Shown: positions 45,549-57,037 of the stretch, piece by piece
How the letters are laid out: the number at the start of each line of letters is the position of its first letter
Position numbering within the stretch: position 1 is the first letter of the stretch
Source: Gautieria morchelliformis
Taxonomy: Eukaryota; Basidiomycota; Agaricomycetes; Gomphales; Gomphaceae
Direction of reading: 5' to 3'
Length of the DNA stretch: 64,000 bases
Assembly: GCA_015179125.1 (NCBI GenBank)
Contig: WHVA01000102.1
Span: forward strand, 1 to 64,000
Notes under the pieces: generated by a model
Told to the model about the DNA's origin: nothing
Seen by the model: only the letters and a program-made list of their open reading frames with translations
Database searches by the model: none
Program-made: the position numbers and the translations under genes

Positions 45549-46550
45549 ACCCCTACCGCCAGATCTCATTGATCCAACGTCAGAAGACGCTAAGCCCTTC
45601 CTGTCCAATCCTACGACACCCTCTTCTGGAGATTCTGTGGGTTCTCACCATTAGTACAAAGTAGCAAACAAAATTAAAACCTGCATTGAACTACATACAG
45701 TAAGCTAAGCTTGACATTGTTCCCCACGAAGCACCCAAAATGCAAAATAAAAAATGCTTGTTTTATTTGGATCTTTTAGTTATATGCCCTAGCTATGGTC
45801 CACATAGCTTCAGATATGAAATTTCAAGCTTATCGGAGCGATATCAAGCAAGATATCGTTGTTCGAGGTTTGCGCGCTAAAACGGAAGCAAATCCGACGC
45901 GCGCCTTAGGTACTGTGTAATATCACGCTGCACACCATTCACTGGAAAACACTGAGATCTGATCATCATGCATCATGATGGATCACCATATACGGGTCCG
46001 TACAGCATCTCTGGATGATGTCGAATCAGCCACGAGACTTACATACCTTGCCGGAATTACGGGGAAAGCACACATCCATACCATAGTGGTTAGCACAAGG
46101 TTTCCTGGTGGGTCTCCATATCGTCGCCAGACCAATTGCATGAGCTCAGTGCGACGGCGAATGTGACGCGCGTGCCAGGCACAGTGCCTGGCCGGGCGAG
46201 CCTCGACTCGGAGTCCAACAACACTGATCCTCCCTTCCCTCGTTTGCTCAGATGATTTCCTGGGAGCGTGCTTAGTATGCGTCCATAAGGTTATGAAAAG
46301 TGATACTGAAGCGGGGGAGTGCTATAGCTACGTACTAAAGATGATATAAATGACTACTAGTACGTCTTAGTCGTCGCCTCATGGCCTTGAAGCTCGAGTT
46401 GATTCAGCCCGGCGTGGCCCTGGTGAAGCTGAAATAGTGCCTGAGCTCATCATCAAAATTTTGCCCTAAATATCGAAAGCAGGGTTGGGACAACATTGGT
46501 CTCCTTCACATAGTATTTATCGTGTTACAAGAAATTCATGAACCTCACAG
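45549..46550. other. Intergenic, no gene seen
   Basis: Region downstream of the acyltransferase. Only short frames. Confidence 0.45.
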
Positions 46551-48266
46551 CTATGCGGTGAGAGTAAGCAAAATGGCAGCCCATTGGTCCATGAATCCTT
46601 GGGTAACATCGGCGGGCATTGCTGCCACATTTGTATCAACACTGAGCATGAGCCTTCCCTTCCATGACGTTACACGGAAGAATCTATGCGACGGTTTAAG
46701 GAATAATCTCAGGAATTTTGATGGAAGTGACTTACGGCCCAGGATCGGTTTTATTTAATGCGACGAAGAAGTCGTCAAGCTCGAGCACGACCTCGCCCCG
46801 GCTGTTTTTATGCACTGGGTCGAGATAAGTCTCCCCTCTACCATCGCCTCCGTACCATGGACCAATCCAAGGTGGTGGAGGCCTACAAGATTCTGAGCCA
46901 TCGATAATGCACGGGCAGGATATCAGCAGCTTACGGTGCGCCGGAACGCGGACCCGCCAGCATCATCTCAACCTGTTGGCCGTCGATTGCGAGAAGAGAA
47001 GGATACGCTTTCTGCTTCAGGTACTGATCCTTGACAATGTTCGCCACCTTGACCAGATATCCCCGGGTCTCATCTTTGGATATCGACGAGGAGGGGCACA
47101 GACGTAATGGAACTTGGATCACCGACATTCCCAGACAGTAGCCCGGGTAGGCGTCTCGAGAGTTGTAAGGAGCTACGAGTCGGGAACGGGTATCCACGAG
47201 ACCATAGTATACGAAGGCTGCGTCGGCAGGAGTGGACTCTTGGGCAGGGTTGTCGAACGCCGCGACAAGGGTCAGGGCTGCATGAGCTGCAAGTTTATTG
47301 TCCGTGAGCGAAAGGTTAACGTAGATAGCAACAGGTCCACCCACCGATATGGTTCAATGTGAAGCCAAGTTCACGCGCGCTCTCAAGAATCTTATCGCTA
47401 TCGGAGGCGGAAAACGTGTAGCCTAGACGGCGAGTGGGCCCAGGTCCAATGCTGCGCACTTTGAATCCGTGCAGACGCTGCAAGACTTGTTAGTTCCCTC
47501 ATCGGGTGATAGATAGGCGATACGCAACCGGCAAGGCAGCTCTGATGTCCCCCAGTACTTCGGTCAACGTCTGGGTGTATCTTTCTCCTTCTCTGTCTTC
47601 GTCTGGACCCAGAATCTCAGTGACGCATGGTAGTAAATTCTTTCCTTCCTCCCCCCAGTGCAATGGCGGAGCTGCCCCACCGTCCGTGAGACGCGCTGCC
47701 AAGAGGGCGAGGAGTTTATTCCCCAGAACCTTTATCCCCCCTCCATCGAAAGGTACGTGCGAAGTGTGGAGCAGTAGAGAGTAAGAGGTTTCAGAAGAGC
47801 CTGGAAGGATATAAAGGAGAGTCAGAGTGCCGTGTTCATCAGGAATCTGGACCTTGCTAAGCTCGTATCGGAGCTGGTCGAGGCCTTGGGGTTCATTCGA
47901 AAGACGGACAGTCCGGTGCGCCCAGTCTGCAACTTCCTGGCTAGAAGCTGCCTGACGATAAGTCATGAGGGTGTTTCCTGCAGCGTCATAGGCGATCTTC
48001 ACTGCTACCAGAGGAACTTGATGGCGGAGGGCTTTCCATGCCTCACGGGCTTGCGAAAGAAAGTTGCTAGGCGAAATCGCACTGTGAAGGGTAACATGGA
48101 GGCCTAAGTAAAGGGTCTGCTCGCCATGGTTGAATCTGCTAAAGAAATCTTCTATGACCTCGCCCCCAAATGCTTCACGGAGGAAAACGTTGGTGTCATC
48201 TGGAGACTGCCGCCACTGGAAGCGGGAGTAGTCGAACGGGGGGATAGCGGGTGCAGCGCCAGCCAT
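46551..48266 (-). CDS. HXXXD-type acyltransferase (condensation-domain-like)
   Basis: Transfers an acyl group, usually from acyl-CoA, to an alcohol or amine of a small molecule. The start at 48266 (MAGAAPAIPPFDYSRFQW) fits better than the in-frame Met at 48395, which lies in a duplicated upstream repeat. Exon 1 holds the active-site motif HVPFDGGG (in LLLHTSHVPFDGGGIK). Introns: one starting GTTGCGTATC after DIRAALP, one starting GTGGGTGGAC after GFTLNHI, one starting GTAAGCTGC after the third exon, and one starting GTAAGTCACT in DPGP|FFRVTSWKG. The last exon gives KGRLMLSVDTNVA and ends ILLTLTA with TAG at 46551. The conserved NKTDPGPFFR.TSWKG near the C-terminus is typical of fungal enzymes of this class. 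No lesion seen. It lies in a group with a P450 and an O-methyltransferase, consistent with secondary metabolism. Substrate unknown. Confidence 0.8.
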
Positions 48267-48302
48267 TATGTCTGGCGCAGGGTCTGGGCTGGTGTTGGTT
48301 AT

Positions 48303-48430
48303 AAATTGCCGATTTGTTGGAGCCACGCGGTGTAGCGCTCTCGGCGCCTTGAATGATAGATTTTTGATTCTAAATTGCCGATCTGTTGGAGCCACGCGGT
48401 GTATAGGGCTCTCGGCGCCTTGAATGAAAG
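48303..48430. repeat. Tandem duplication upstream of the acyltransferase
   Basis: Two ~57-bp copies (48303-48359 and 48372-48430) of AAATTGCCGAT.TGTTGGAG then CCACGCGGTGTA and TCTCGGCGCCTTGAATGA. They lie in the presumed promoter or 5' UTR and extend the ORF frame artificially. Confidence 0.85.
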
Positions 48431-49528
48431 ATGTTATGCATTCTGTGTTCTGTTTTGGCGGTTATAGAAGTACAGCATTCACTGAATTTGCAGGTCTTCT
48501 CTTGGACCCCCATGCGACTTTCTGTCCAAAGATACTTGGGTGAGGGCTACAAATCGAGCTGGCCTCGAGCGGATATTTGACTGATAATCGATCCCTGGTA
48601 CTGTACTTATAAGTGCAACTCCCGCAGTCAGACTTCTTTTCCCATGTCACGCAAGTGAACACTAATCCCCACTGCCGCAATTTGTAACCGCCCGGATTAT
48701 AATGGTGGAAGTCTAATCCTATTGGGTTTCGCGATGCACTCAGCTCAGCTTCAGAGGCATTGAAAAATGATGATCGTGGGAAGGAGTCAGGATACTTCAT
48801 TACCCAACCCGTGTTCGACCGCAGCTTCCAAATCTGGGATCGTTCTCAAGATATCCTCACATGACTATAGTAGACATGACTAGTGACTACTCGATCCATT
48901 TTCGACTGTCAGCCAAGGCGTGGAATCCGGACTAGATCATCTGGGCCTTCCCCGCCGTTTCAAATAAATGCAAGTCAATCAGCATGCCACACGCTGAGAA
49001 GGAGCATTCCAGCTATTCAAAATCAAAATATTTCCCAGTTTTGCAAGTGTGGTTGCATTCACAGCTTGCTGACAACGGCGTCTACAAGTCAGCCTGGTTT
49101 GGTTAATGGAGTCGGTAGGTGCTAATTCATTTACCGTAAATTTCCTTGATAGATTGAAGACACCCATGTATTGGGAATTCCTTGTCTCACAACGGTCAAA
49201 AATCCCTTAGGAGGGTTCTCGAAAGACCAGTACATAACTCTGGTGACTATCTACTGTGGCTTGGGGTCTGCGCGAATCTGATGGAACGCCACATGACAGG
49301 AAATCAGTAAGAACTGAGCAAAGCTTGATCCTCGATGCTATGAGTTGAGACTCGGTGTTATCCGACTCTATGACGCGCATGCATGCCATGATCGAGCGCG
49401 CACCACACACGAACCCCATAGGAAAGACTTCCTTTTGCGCTGATCAAGATATGCATGCATGTGAGGCAAGATCGAAGCCGTACACGCCCCCAGAGTAATT
49501 GGTGTTTGCAGCGACGTGCAGCACGTTA
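48431..49528. other. Intergenic, no gene seen
   Basis: Short frames without recognised domains. Probable shared upstream region of flanking genes. Confidence 0.4.
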
Positions 49529-49936
49529 TGGTGCCGCTCACTTACACACACCGCTACTTTTGTGCAACCGCCAAATTGGCCCAACGAATTTTTTTTTTGT
49601 TTGTGAATCCCTTTTTGACTGAAATAGGGTGTATTTTTAATAATATTTTGTTGCAAAAGCTCTAGCAATGCCTGTTATGGCATTTTAGCATCTTGTCCTC
49701 TCGTGTACCGCGTGATTTGTCAGCGCTATATATGGTAATTACATCCATATATGGAAGTGCCGCCAGATTGACCGTGACAAAAATATATAACTCTCTCAGT
49801 TTAATTACATCAATCGCTCTATACAATCGATAGATCTGACAAGCACTTTGCATAGAGGAATCAGAAAAATCGGATTTTTTTTCAGCTGGAATTGTGATTG
49901 GACAAAAGTAGCGCGGTGTGTAAGTCACCAGCACCA
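49529..49936. mobile_element. TIR MITE (408 bp) at a TA site
   Basis: Left end TGGTGCCGCTCACTTACAC and right end (reversed) TGGTGCTGGTGACTTACAC, followed on both sides by GCTACTTTTGT. The element is flanked by TA at 49527-49528 and 49937-49938. It has no coding capacity. The terminal repeat matches the left end of the element at 21338. Confidence 0.85.
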
Positions 49937-50157
49937 TAGATCAACAGGGTTAGATCACAACATCGGCACTAAGTAATCGTCCCACACCGCTGAATAGGGG
50001 TGACAGATCACCCCTGTTAACGCTAGCCGGTTGGTATGATTGCTGATGCCCCGGACCGTCCGGGTGGACTCCGGATATTAACTTACCTATCTCATATATA
50101 CAGCGTACCACCAAAGAACGATCGTGTTGACATCGTGCTGGAACGAGGTCGCACACT

Positions 50158-51438
50158 ATGGCGAACAACTGGACTGCGCTCCCGCCTGGGATTGTAACCC
50201 CAGACACCCCGCTAGCCTTTCTGCCGTCCGACGTTGGATTGCAACTGGAAGCGTCCCGCTATCTCTATATCGCCACCGTCTCCGTGAGTTTATTAGTCGA
50301 TGTGGCTCACTGAGGAACTCAGCAATCGTGGATGCAGGCCTACGTCTGGGATCTCCTGTGTAGTCTAGGCGATGATTACCACCTTATCACCAAGTTTGCC
50401 CTCACTATCCCCACTGTCGTTTACTTTGTCTCGAGGTCTGTTCCATTGTATCTTTCGCACGAAGGCTCGCTTATCGTGTACACGTCAGGATCATGACCTT
50501 GGCATTCATTCTCACAAGCATGGTTTTTCAAAGTGGGCCCTCTCGTTACCTGTCATGCACTCGTTGAAAGCTTTTTTTTTCCAGTCGCACCCGTGGACTC
50601 GTGTCAGGCGCTCCAGGTCGCACTGGGATGGTGCTTCGCCGTTGCCCTTCCATCCACCTCCTTACTGTTCTTTTTCCGCATAATGGCCGTCTTCAATCGC
50701 CAGAGAAGAGTCATCGCCTTCTTCGCCATTCTCTGGCTCGCATCACTTGGAGGCGCGATCACCGTCCCATTCGCTATCGAGGGAGGCCATATCGGTCCCA
50801 CAAAGCTATGTATAAACACAAACGTCAAGTCCTTCAGCTCTGTGGGGTTCGTTATGAATACGTGCAACGACATACTTATCTTTCTTGCCATTTCGTGGGA
50901 GGTCGTTTCGCGTGCACCGTCTAGGAATAAAGTTAGGTCTTTTTTTGCTGGAAGGGATCTACCTTTCGTCTCGAAAGAATTACTTCAAGGGGGACAGCAG
51001 TATTTCATGTGAGTGTTAATTGGAATGACGTGAGTGGACGGACCACTAAGCAATCAAACTAGGATTACTGTTGGAATGAACCTCCTCACCATGATCTTGC
51101 TTCTTTTATCGTCGAGTAGCATCCCCCCTGTAATCAAAGCCATGTTCACCATCCCAAACGTGGCCCTCGAGAACTCAATGGCATGCCGTGTTTTCCGTAA
51201 CATCAAATTGGGCAAGACAACAAATGCCAATGTCCGGACTACCGGCAACGGGTCTTCTGTCAGCGCCGACCATGGACTTCCCGTTTACGCCCTGAAAAGC
51301 TTTGGGGGCGGGGAGAGGCGAGGGCGCGTTGAGATTAGGAGAACGGTCGAGCAATTTGACGATGCGGGGCCAAGTGGCCTGGACAAAGCCAAAATCGCAG
51401 GAGGCAGTTCAACGCGGCTCGACGAAGAGTCCCTGTGA
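50158..51438 (+). CDS. Multi-pass membrane protein, basidiomycete YVWDLL family
   Basis: The start at 50158 gives MANNWTALPPGIVTPDTPL. Exon 2 reads AYVWDLLCSLGDDYHLITKF (after an intron starting GTGAGTTTATT), then IMTLAFILTSMVFQ and, after an intron ending TTTTCCAG, DSCQALQVALGWCFAVALPS. Hydrophobic helices continue (FFAILWLASLGGAITVPFAI, ILIFLAISWEVV, MNLLTMILLLLSS), giving about seven membrane spans. Then IPNVALENSMACRVFR and a basic/serine cytosolic tail end at 51438. All frame changes are covered by short GT-AG introns, so it appears intact. The architecture is a common Agaricomycete hypothetical family (DUF6533-like N-terminus). Receptor- or sensor-like topology is possible, but no function is shown. 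Confidence 0.78.
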
Positions 51439-51956
51439 TCTGCTCGTTGAATCCAAGGACTCTAGCGTAACATTATTTTGTATACCACCTACTGTAGGTC
51501 AAGCCTCACAGTCTACCTTGACCTCCATGTATTTCCGATCCATGGTTCCCATTATATAGATGATGCATATTTGATTAATAGGATTTGCTCCCAGTATGTG
51601 TGAATGCTGCCTTTCATAAAAGCGTACGGATCCAGTTACATAACTACGGGCACACACCCCCGAATCGGTGGGTGGACTTCCTTCACATGACAATGACGGC
51701 GTTTAGACCCTATATTAGTGTAGTTCGGCGACGTCGGCTGAGCTATGACCACCCTCACAACAGAGATGTACAGATTACGCGCACACAATAATGTTATGTA
51801 CAAGGACGACGCACGCTGCAGCATAGCTACGAATTCAGCGAGCAATGCATATTCATACTTAAACAACAACAATTTATCATACGGGTCTCCGCGCCACTGC
51901 CTCAGCTTTTGAAGATCTGGGCGTAATGGAGTACTCGAAATCTGCTGCTCGGCTGG

Positions 51957-54152
51957 TTACGGGGTGAAATAATGCTTCAGTCCATCACTCAAATGCAACG
52001 TGATAAACTTCTCACCATATCGTACCTGACCTGAACGCGACCACCGGTTCGATCTCCTTCCCGTGTTCATCAGTTGCCTTGCGGATATTGAATGTCGCCA
52101 GCACCACTGCGATGGAGAGCCACATGCCAGCGTCAGCAAGGGCGCGGCCCGGACAAACCTGCGTGTGTCTCATCAGTGAAAACTGCTAAGCACCGCCACA
52201 CCCAAGAATTCTACGTACTCTGGCATAGCGGATGTCAGTGGCTGATGATAGCACGTTAACCAAGCTGTGCAGCATACCTCCGCCCAAATCCAAACACAAG
52301 GTTGCGAGGATCCAGTTCCTTATTGTCCCCAATGAATCTGTCGGGGTTGAACGCCATTGGGTCCTTGTACAAGGTTTCGTCGTGCAACATGGCCCTGTAT
52401 GGCATCGTTCAGCCTTGGGAAAGCAGACCCCGATGTGATTTCTAGTCCAGACCATATATTCGGGATCATAAGCGTCCCTTCCGGAAGCCTGTAGCCTTGA
52501 TACTGGTCATCCTTCATGAGCCGGTGAGGAAATACTAGGGATATTGGTGCTCGGGAGAAGTAGTTGTCAACAACAGCTCTCACCCAAAGGCGCTGAGAAG
52601 TTTGGGCAAGAGATTAATAAAACTCAAGATCCTCGTAGCGACTTACTTATTGGACCCCATCGCAATGACTCCGACATGATAGCTTCCGTGTATGGCAGCG
52701 CACTCCGGTCCTTGAAAGTAGGCAATCTCTCGCCTCCCGTGACTTTGTCGATCTCTGCCTGTGCTTTAGCTTGAGCATCGGGATTGAGAACCATGAGAAG
52801 GAAAAACATTGTCATAGCCGCTACTGCCTGGTATAACCAATCCCATAATCGTCTTCAGACCGCACAAATAAGGCCCACAAAAGCCCTAGGTCACTTACGG
52901 TGTCGGAATTCCCTAGGAGCAGAAGGTATATGAGCTTGGCAGAGGGATATCGAAAACGGCGACATTGCTTAACCGGTGTACATCCCAAAAGCCGCATATT
53001 TCACATTTTCCTCATCTTCAGCGTCTAAGTTCCCTTCCGCGAGTAACTGGGATGTAAAAGACGGACGTGCGGTGCCTTTGGCCTATAAAACGATCGTCAG
53101 AAAGCCCATAGCGGGTGAGACGATTCTTCTTTTGCTGACCATCTCGCGCTTCACAAAGGCGAACGGCTCTTCCACTGTGTCCACGAAGTTCTGGCGCCAT
53201 TTCGCAGCGGTCCTTTTAAATCCAGCAAACGGAAACCAAGCCGGGACGTATTTCACTAAAGAGGGATCAGGAAGGAAATCGGTTACCGGCTCGAATGAGA
53301 AGACCTACAAATGGGAAATAAGTCGACCAGGAACCCCATAGAAGTCGCCAAGGAAAACTCCTCCATACATTTGTCGGCCAACTCAACCAAGGGATCGTTC
53401 TGGTCCTTGACGTGATAGCCGTGGGATACTTCGAGGATAACAGTGCCTTTCAACCTGGAGAGCATGATCAACCGTTGCGTCCGTATTTTATGAGAGGAAC
53501 GGAAACCTTCGGATGTGCTTGATGAGGTCTTCCGGCTTGTTCAAAATATGGATAAGGAAGTTCTTTGTCTCTCTTTCCTCATGAGGCCAGAAATTCTCGG
53601 CGTTCTTTCCGCCAACCGTGCGCTCCAAGAGCTTACGTTGTTGTCGAAAGCGATCGTTGAACGGCGATACAGCAGTCGCCCTGGTCCATCCCACTCTGTG
53701 GGGTAGCGCTTATTAGAGTGGCCATTTTATTACAGCCGGAAAGTGGGAAAAACAGGGCGAACGCTCACAACTCTCCGACCATGGGAAGACGGGGACGGTC
53801 AGAATAATATGCGCCCCGTTTGTCAAGCAAGTCTTTGGCCGCCTGGTAAGTACCCAAGATGCAAATCCCGCGGTCGAAAACCTTGGCATAGATTATATCA
53901 CCTGACGTGAATGAAGCCAACGGAAAAATCAGGAGAAGTAAAGAACAAGCCGAGGAAGTCTTCACCCCAACGATCCCTCCACTTTGTGTATGCCAGGTAT
54001 TCATCAGTTCTCGGCATCTGGAGGACGCTTCCCAAGAAGGGAAGCCGTGCTGGTCCGGGAGGTAGAGGGAGGTCGTGTCGTTCACGGCGAACGAGAAGCA
54101 GGATGGCGCCGATGGCCACGGCAATGCTGATGCTGGGGACGAGGAGTTCCAT
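51957..54152 (-). CDS. Cytochrome P450 (second, multi-intron)
   Basis: The start at 54152 (MELLVPSISIAVAIGAILLL) gives an N-terminal anchor, then the proline-rich hinge LPLPPGPARLPFLG. Later exons show AAKDLLDKRGAYYSDRPRLP, FRQQRKLLERTV, the post-I-helix block NPDAQAKAQAEIDKVTG and the K-helix region YTEAIMSESLRW. The heme loop FGFGRR is split by an intron starting GTATGCTGCAC from VCPGRALADAG. It ends EKFITLHLSDGLKHYFTP at 51957. Introns are short and mostly GT-AG. I did not resolve the I-helix exon around 52840-53000 with confidence, so a lesion there cannot be excluded. It lies head to head with the O-methyltransferase (980 bp between starts), which may allow co-regulation. Confidence 0.85.
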
Positions 54153-55132
54153 GGCACACTGCGAGCAAGACACTTGCTATGGTGGACAGTTTAGTTTGAA
54201 CTTCTCTAAAACGAAGCATTTGCGGTCACAATGGTGTTTAGCGCTATTGCGGTGATGGTCACGGGCCTCGGTTCTGCTTTTGGTGAGACCGATCATATTA
54301 TGTAATACATCTTCTATTGACCATAAGGCAAGTCCAGATCATTTGGGTCAAAGAAAATATATTTCCTATACAAGTAACCTGCAATAAAATCTGGAAATAT
54401 TCTGCGCAATGTAGTGATAATTACATAAATACATAATTGGCGCAGGCTCAAGTCAGAGTTCACCTGCACAGACTAAGGTAAAAGTATTTCATTGGATGCC
54501 AAAGCTATCACACAGTGCATAATTAATCTGCTGAGCGATAGGGTGACAGTAATAGCGGAATAGATGACTCGGAACAAGTTTATAAATAATTCAAGGTTTG
54601 TTTTCTGTGTCGAACACAAGCTCTGAACCTAATATAGTATTATAATACCTTTTTTGCTTAGCACGATTCACGTCAGTTTTCAAGCATTGATTCTGCATTG
54701 GAGCAGTCGGCTATGCCCGTAGCGAATATGACTCGTAAATTACATTTAGGATCCGCGAATCCGGCGATTCTAACCACCCGAACATCGTCAGCGTAACCGC
54801 TCCTGAGCGTTATATCACGTTTCGCAAGGAGATATCGTTTCCACTAAGTAATAACGTTAATTTCCTCCGGGTTAGATACGAGGCCAGTTCGCGCCTGCCG
54901 ATACTGTTGGGCTTCGAGGTTGATCTGATGGGTAAAATATCGTTTTCAGAGGCATCTGAGGCGCTGCTGAATGGGAAATCTGGAATCCGATGTATTACTC
55001 CATCGGTCCGTGGGTCGAAATCTGCAGATTCCCGACTGCATACTCTCGGCCATGCATTTATAGCAAGAGACTTGCTGGTGAAAACGTGTAGTCGACAACA
55101 GACACCGCTCCTTGCAGTTCACACTAGGGGCC
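54153..55132. other. Divergent promoter region between P450 and O-methyltransferase
   Basis: AT-rich sequence with no gene. A bidirectional promoter is likely from the divergent gene starts. No specific site identified. Confidence 0.45.
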
Positions 55133-57037
55133 ATGACCGGGGTGTCTGAGCTCGATTCACTCCAGGTCACCCTCAATGCTGCCATTGACACTATTCGTAT
55201 GGAGCTGAGAAGCGCGGGATATCCAGAACTCTCCACACTCGCAACGCAGCCACATCCACTTGACGAGAGTTCAAATCTACCGTCTCGGAAGCTCTTCGAA
55301 GCTCAGACGACCGCCGTGGGCAAGCATCTACACCCGCTACCTTGTTCTTGATCATCTCTGACCCCATCCCCTATAGCCGCCCTTGTACGCTTACTTGTGC
55401 CTTTCGGGGTCACTCTGACCTTAATTAAAATTGCTCCCACCTCGTAGGGGCGCCTACAGGTTCTAATTCAGAACCCATACTATCGTGCCGTCGAACAGAT
55501 ATACGCCGTATACGAGGCCGCTTCCCTCGATATCGCAGTAAAAGTCGGTGTCATTGAAGTTCTCTCCAACGCGCCGGATCCATGTCGTGGTCTGCACATT
55601 CAAGAGCTCCAGGAGAGGCTAGACATAGACAAAACCAAGCTCGCCATCATCCTCCGTCTTCTTGCAGCGAAAGGCTGGTTTCACGAGACCAGCGAGGGCG
55701 TATTCGCCGTCACTCGACCGTCCCTCCAGCTCAGACAAGGCTACAATGGGTGGAAGATGATCCAGTAAGCATGGTCAGTCTCTCTGATCACCCTTCTCAC
55801 ATTTTAATACGCCCCAGGACTCCCGGGAAGCCGCGTGTCGCTGCCTCCCTCAAAGACATGATTACACATCCAAAATGGAAGTACTCAACCTCTCCCAAGG
55901 AAACTGCCTATCAGCTTGCCTTCCAGACAGACTTGCACATGTTCGATCATGTCCAACCAGAGGTCGCGAATTTGTTCGCCCACTCCGTCCGGGTGCGTCA
56001 TTCCTCATGAAATTGCGCCTGTGTGCCCATTTCTCCCCTAGTCATTGGGAGACGCGTACTCTCCGGGGATGATCAGTGACTATCCTTGGTCCAGACTGGA
56101 TTCCCGGACGATCGTCGATTGTGGCGGGGGCCAGGGTTCCCTGACCATTCTGCTGGTGCCCGAGTAGGCCGATTGATTTCTCCATGCACTCTCTAAAGAC
56201 TGCTAATTTCTTCTCGATGACAGACTTCCCACGAGCTCCTTCGTCATCCAGGATTTCCCCGGTCCCCTCTGCCTCGCGGAAGCCAACCTCCAAGTAGCCG
56301 TTCCCGAAGCCTGGGAACAGGGCAGAATAACGCTGCAACAACACGACTTTTTCAAACCCCAGCCCCAAACAGGTCCCAACTGTGTGTTCCTCTTCCGTTG
56401 GATCTTGTAAGTGGCGGTACATCGGGTTCGCCATCCCCCGTGCTCTCCTGAGCTCAATCATTGACAGGCACGATTGGCCAGACCAGCAGGTTGTGAGTTC
56501 AGACTCGTCCACGCTTCCATGCTTCTCCTGTAATTAAGGGTGTGATCACTATAGGTGGAAATCCTCTCTCAAGCCGCTCGGGCAGGTGGCAAAGGAGTAA
56601 GTAGTGTGTCCCAAGACATTGGCCTTTTCTATCGAGTCCTTTAGCTGATAGTTCTCCTCTCCTTCACCAAAAACACAGAGCAAAGTCCTGATCGTCGAGT
56701 TCATCATCGTTCCTGGTGTCGTCGATCCGTCACCACCCTCGGACACCAGGAACAACAAACGGAAACACACGCTCCCCGTCCCACCGTATGTTCCTGCTGA
56801 CTTTGGGCAGGTCTCGGTGATCGCGCATAGTCTAAGCGTGCACGTAATGGCGACTTACAACGGGCACGAGCGTACCCTGGTATGAATTTTGGTTTGCATA
56901 GGTTGTGACAGACCTCCTTACCATGATCTATCCTACAGGCTGAGTATGAATCTTTGATAACCCGGGCTGGTCTTACCATCACGGGAGTGTACCACACACG
57001 CTCACCGTTGTCGGTCATCGAGACGGAGGTTTTGTGA
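55133..57037 (+). CDS. SAM-dependent O-methyltransferase (COMT-like)
   Basis: Transfers a methyl group to a hydroxyl of a small aromatic or polyketide-like substrate. Exon 1 (MTGVSELDSLQVTLNAAID) and exon 2 (VLIQNPYYRAVEQIYAVYEA, the winged-helix dimerisation part, to GYNGWKMIQ) are followed by TPGKPRVAASLKDMITHP. Next is SAM motif I VDCGGGQGSLTILL, then FVIQDFPGPL, the HDWPDQQ motif holding the likely catalytic His, and VLIVEFIIVPG. The last intron starts GTATGAATTTT, and the final exon reads AEYESLITRAGLTITGVYH, ending at TGA 57035-57037. Some six or seven introns, all short. The order of motifs and length (about 450 aa) fit fungal O-methyltransferases. No lesion seen. It forms a group with the P450 and acyltransferase. 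Confidence 0.85.

Noticed and set aside
48267-48395. N-terminal extension of the acyltransferase from 48395
   Set aside because: The extension is encoded by the duplicated upstream repeat; the Met at 48266 fits the family start better.
55112-55132. Upstream TTG start for the O-methyltransferase
   Set aside because: Eukaryotic initiation at the ATG at 55133 is far more likely and gives a sensible N-terminus.
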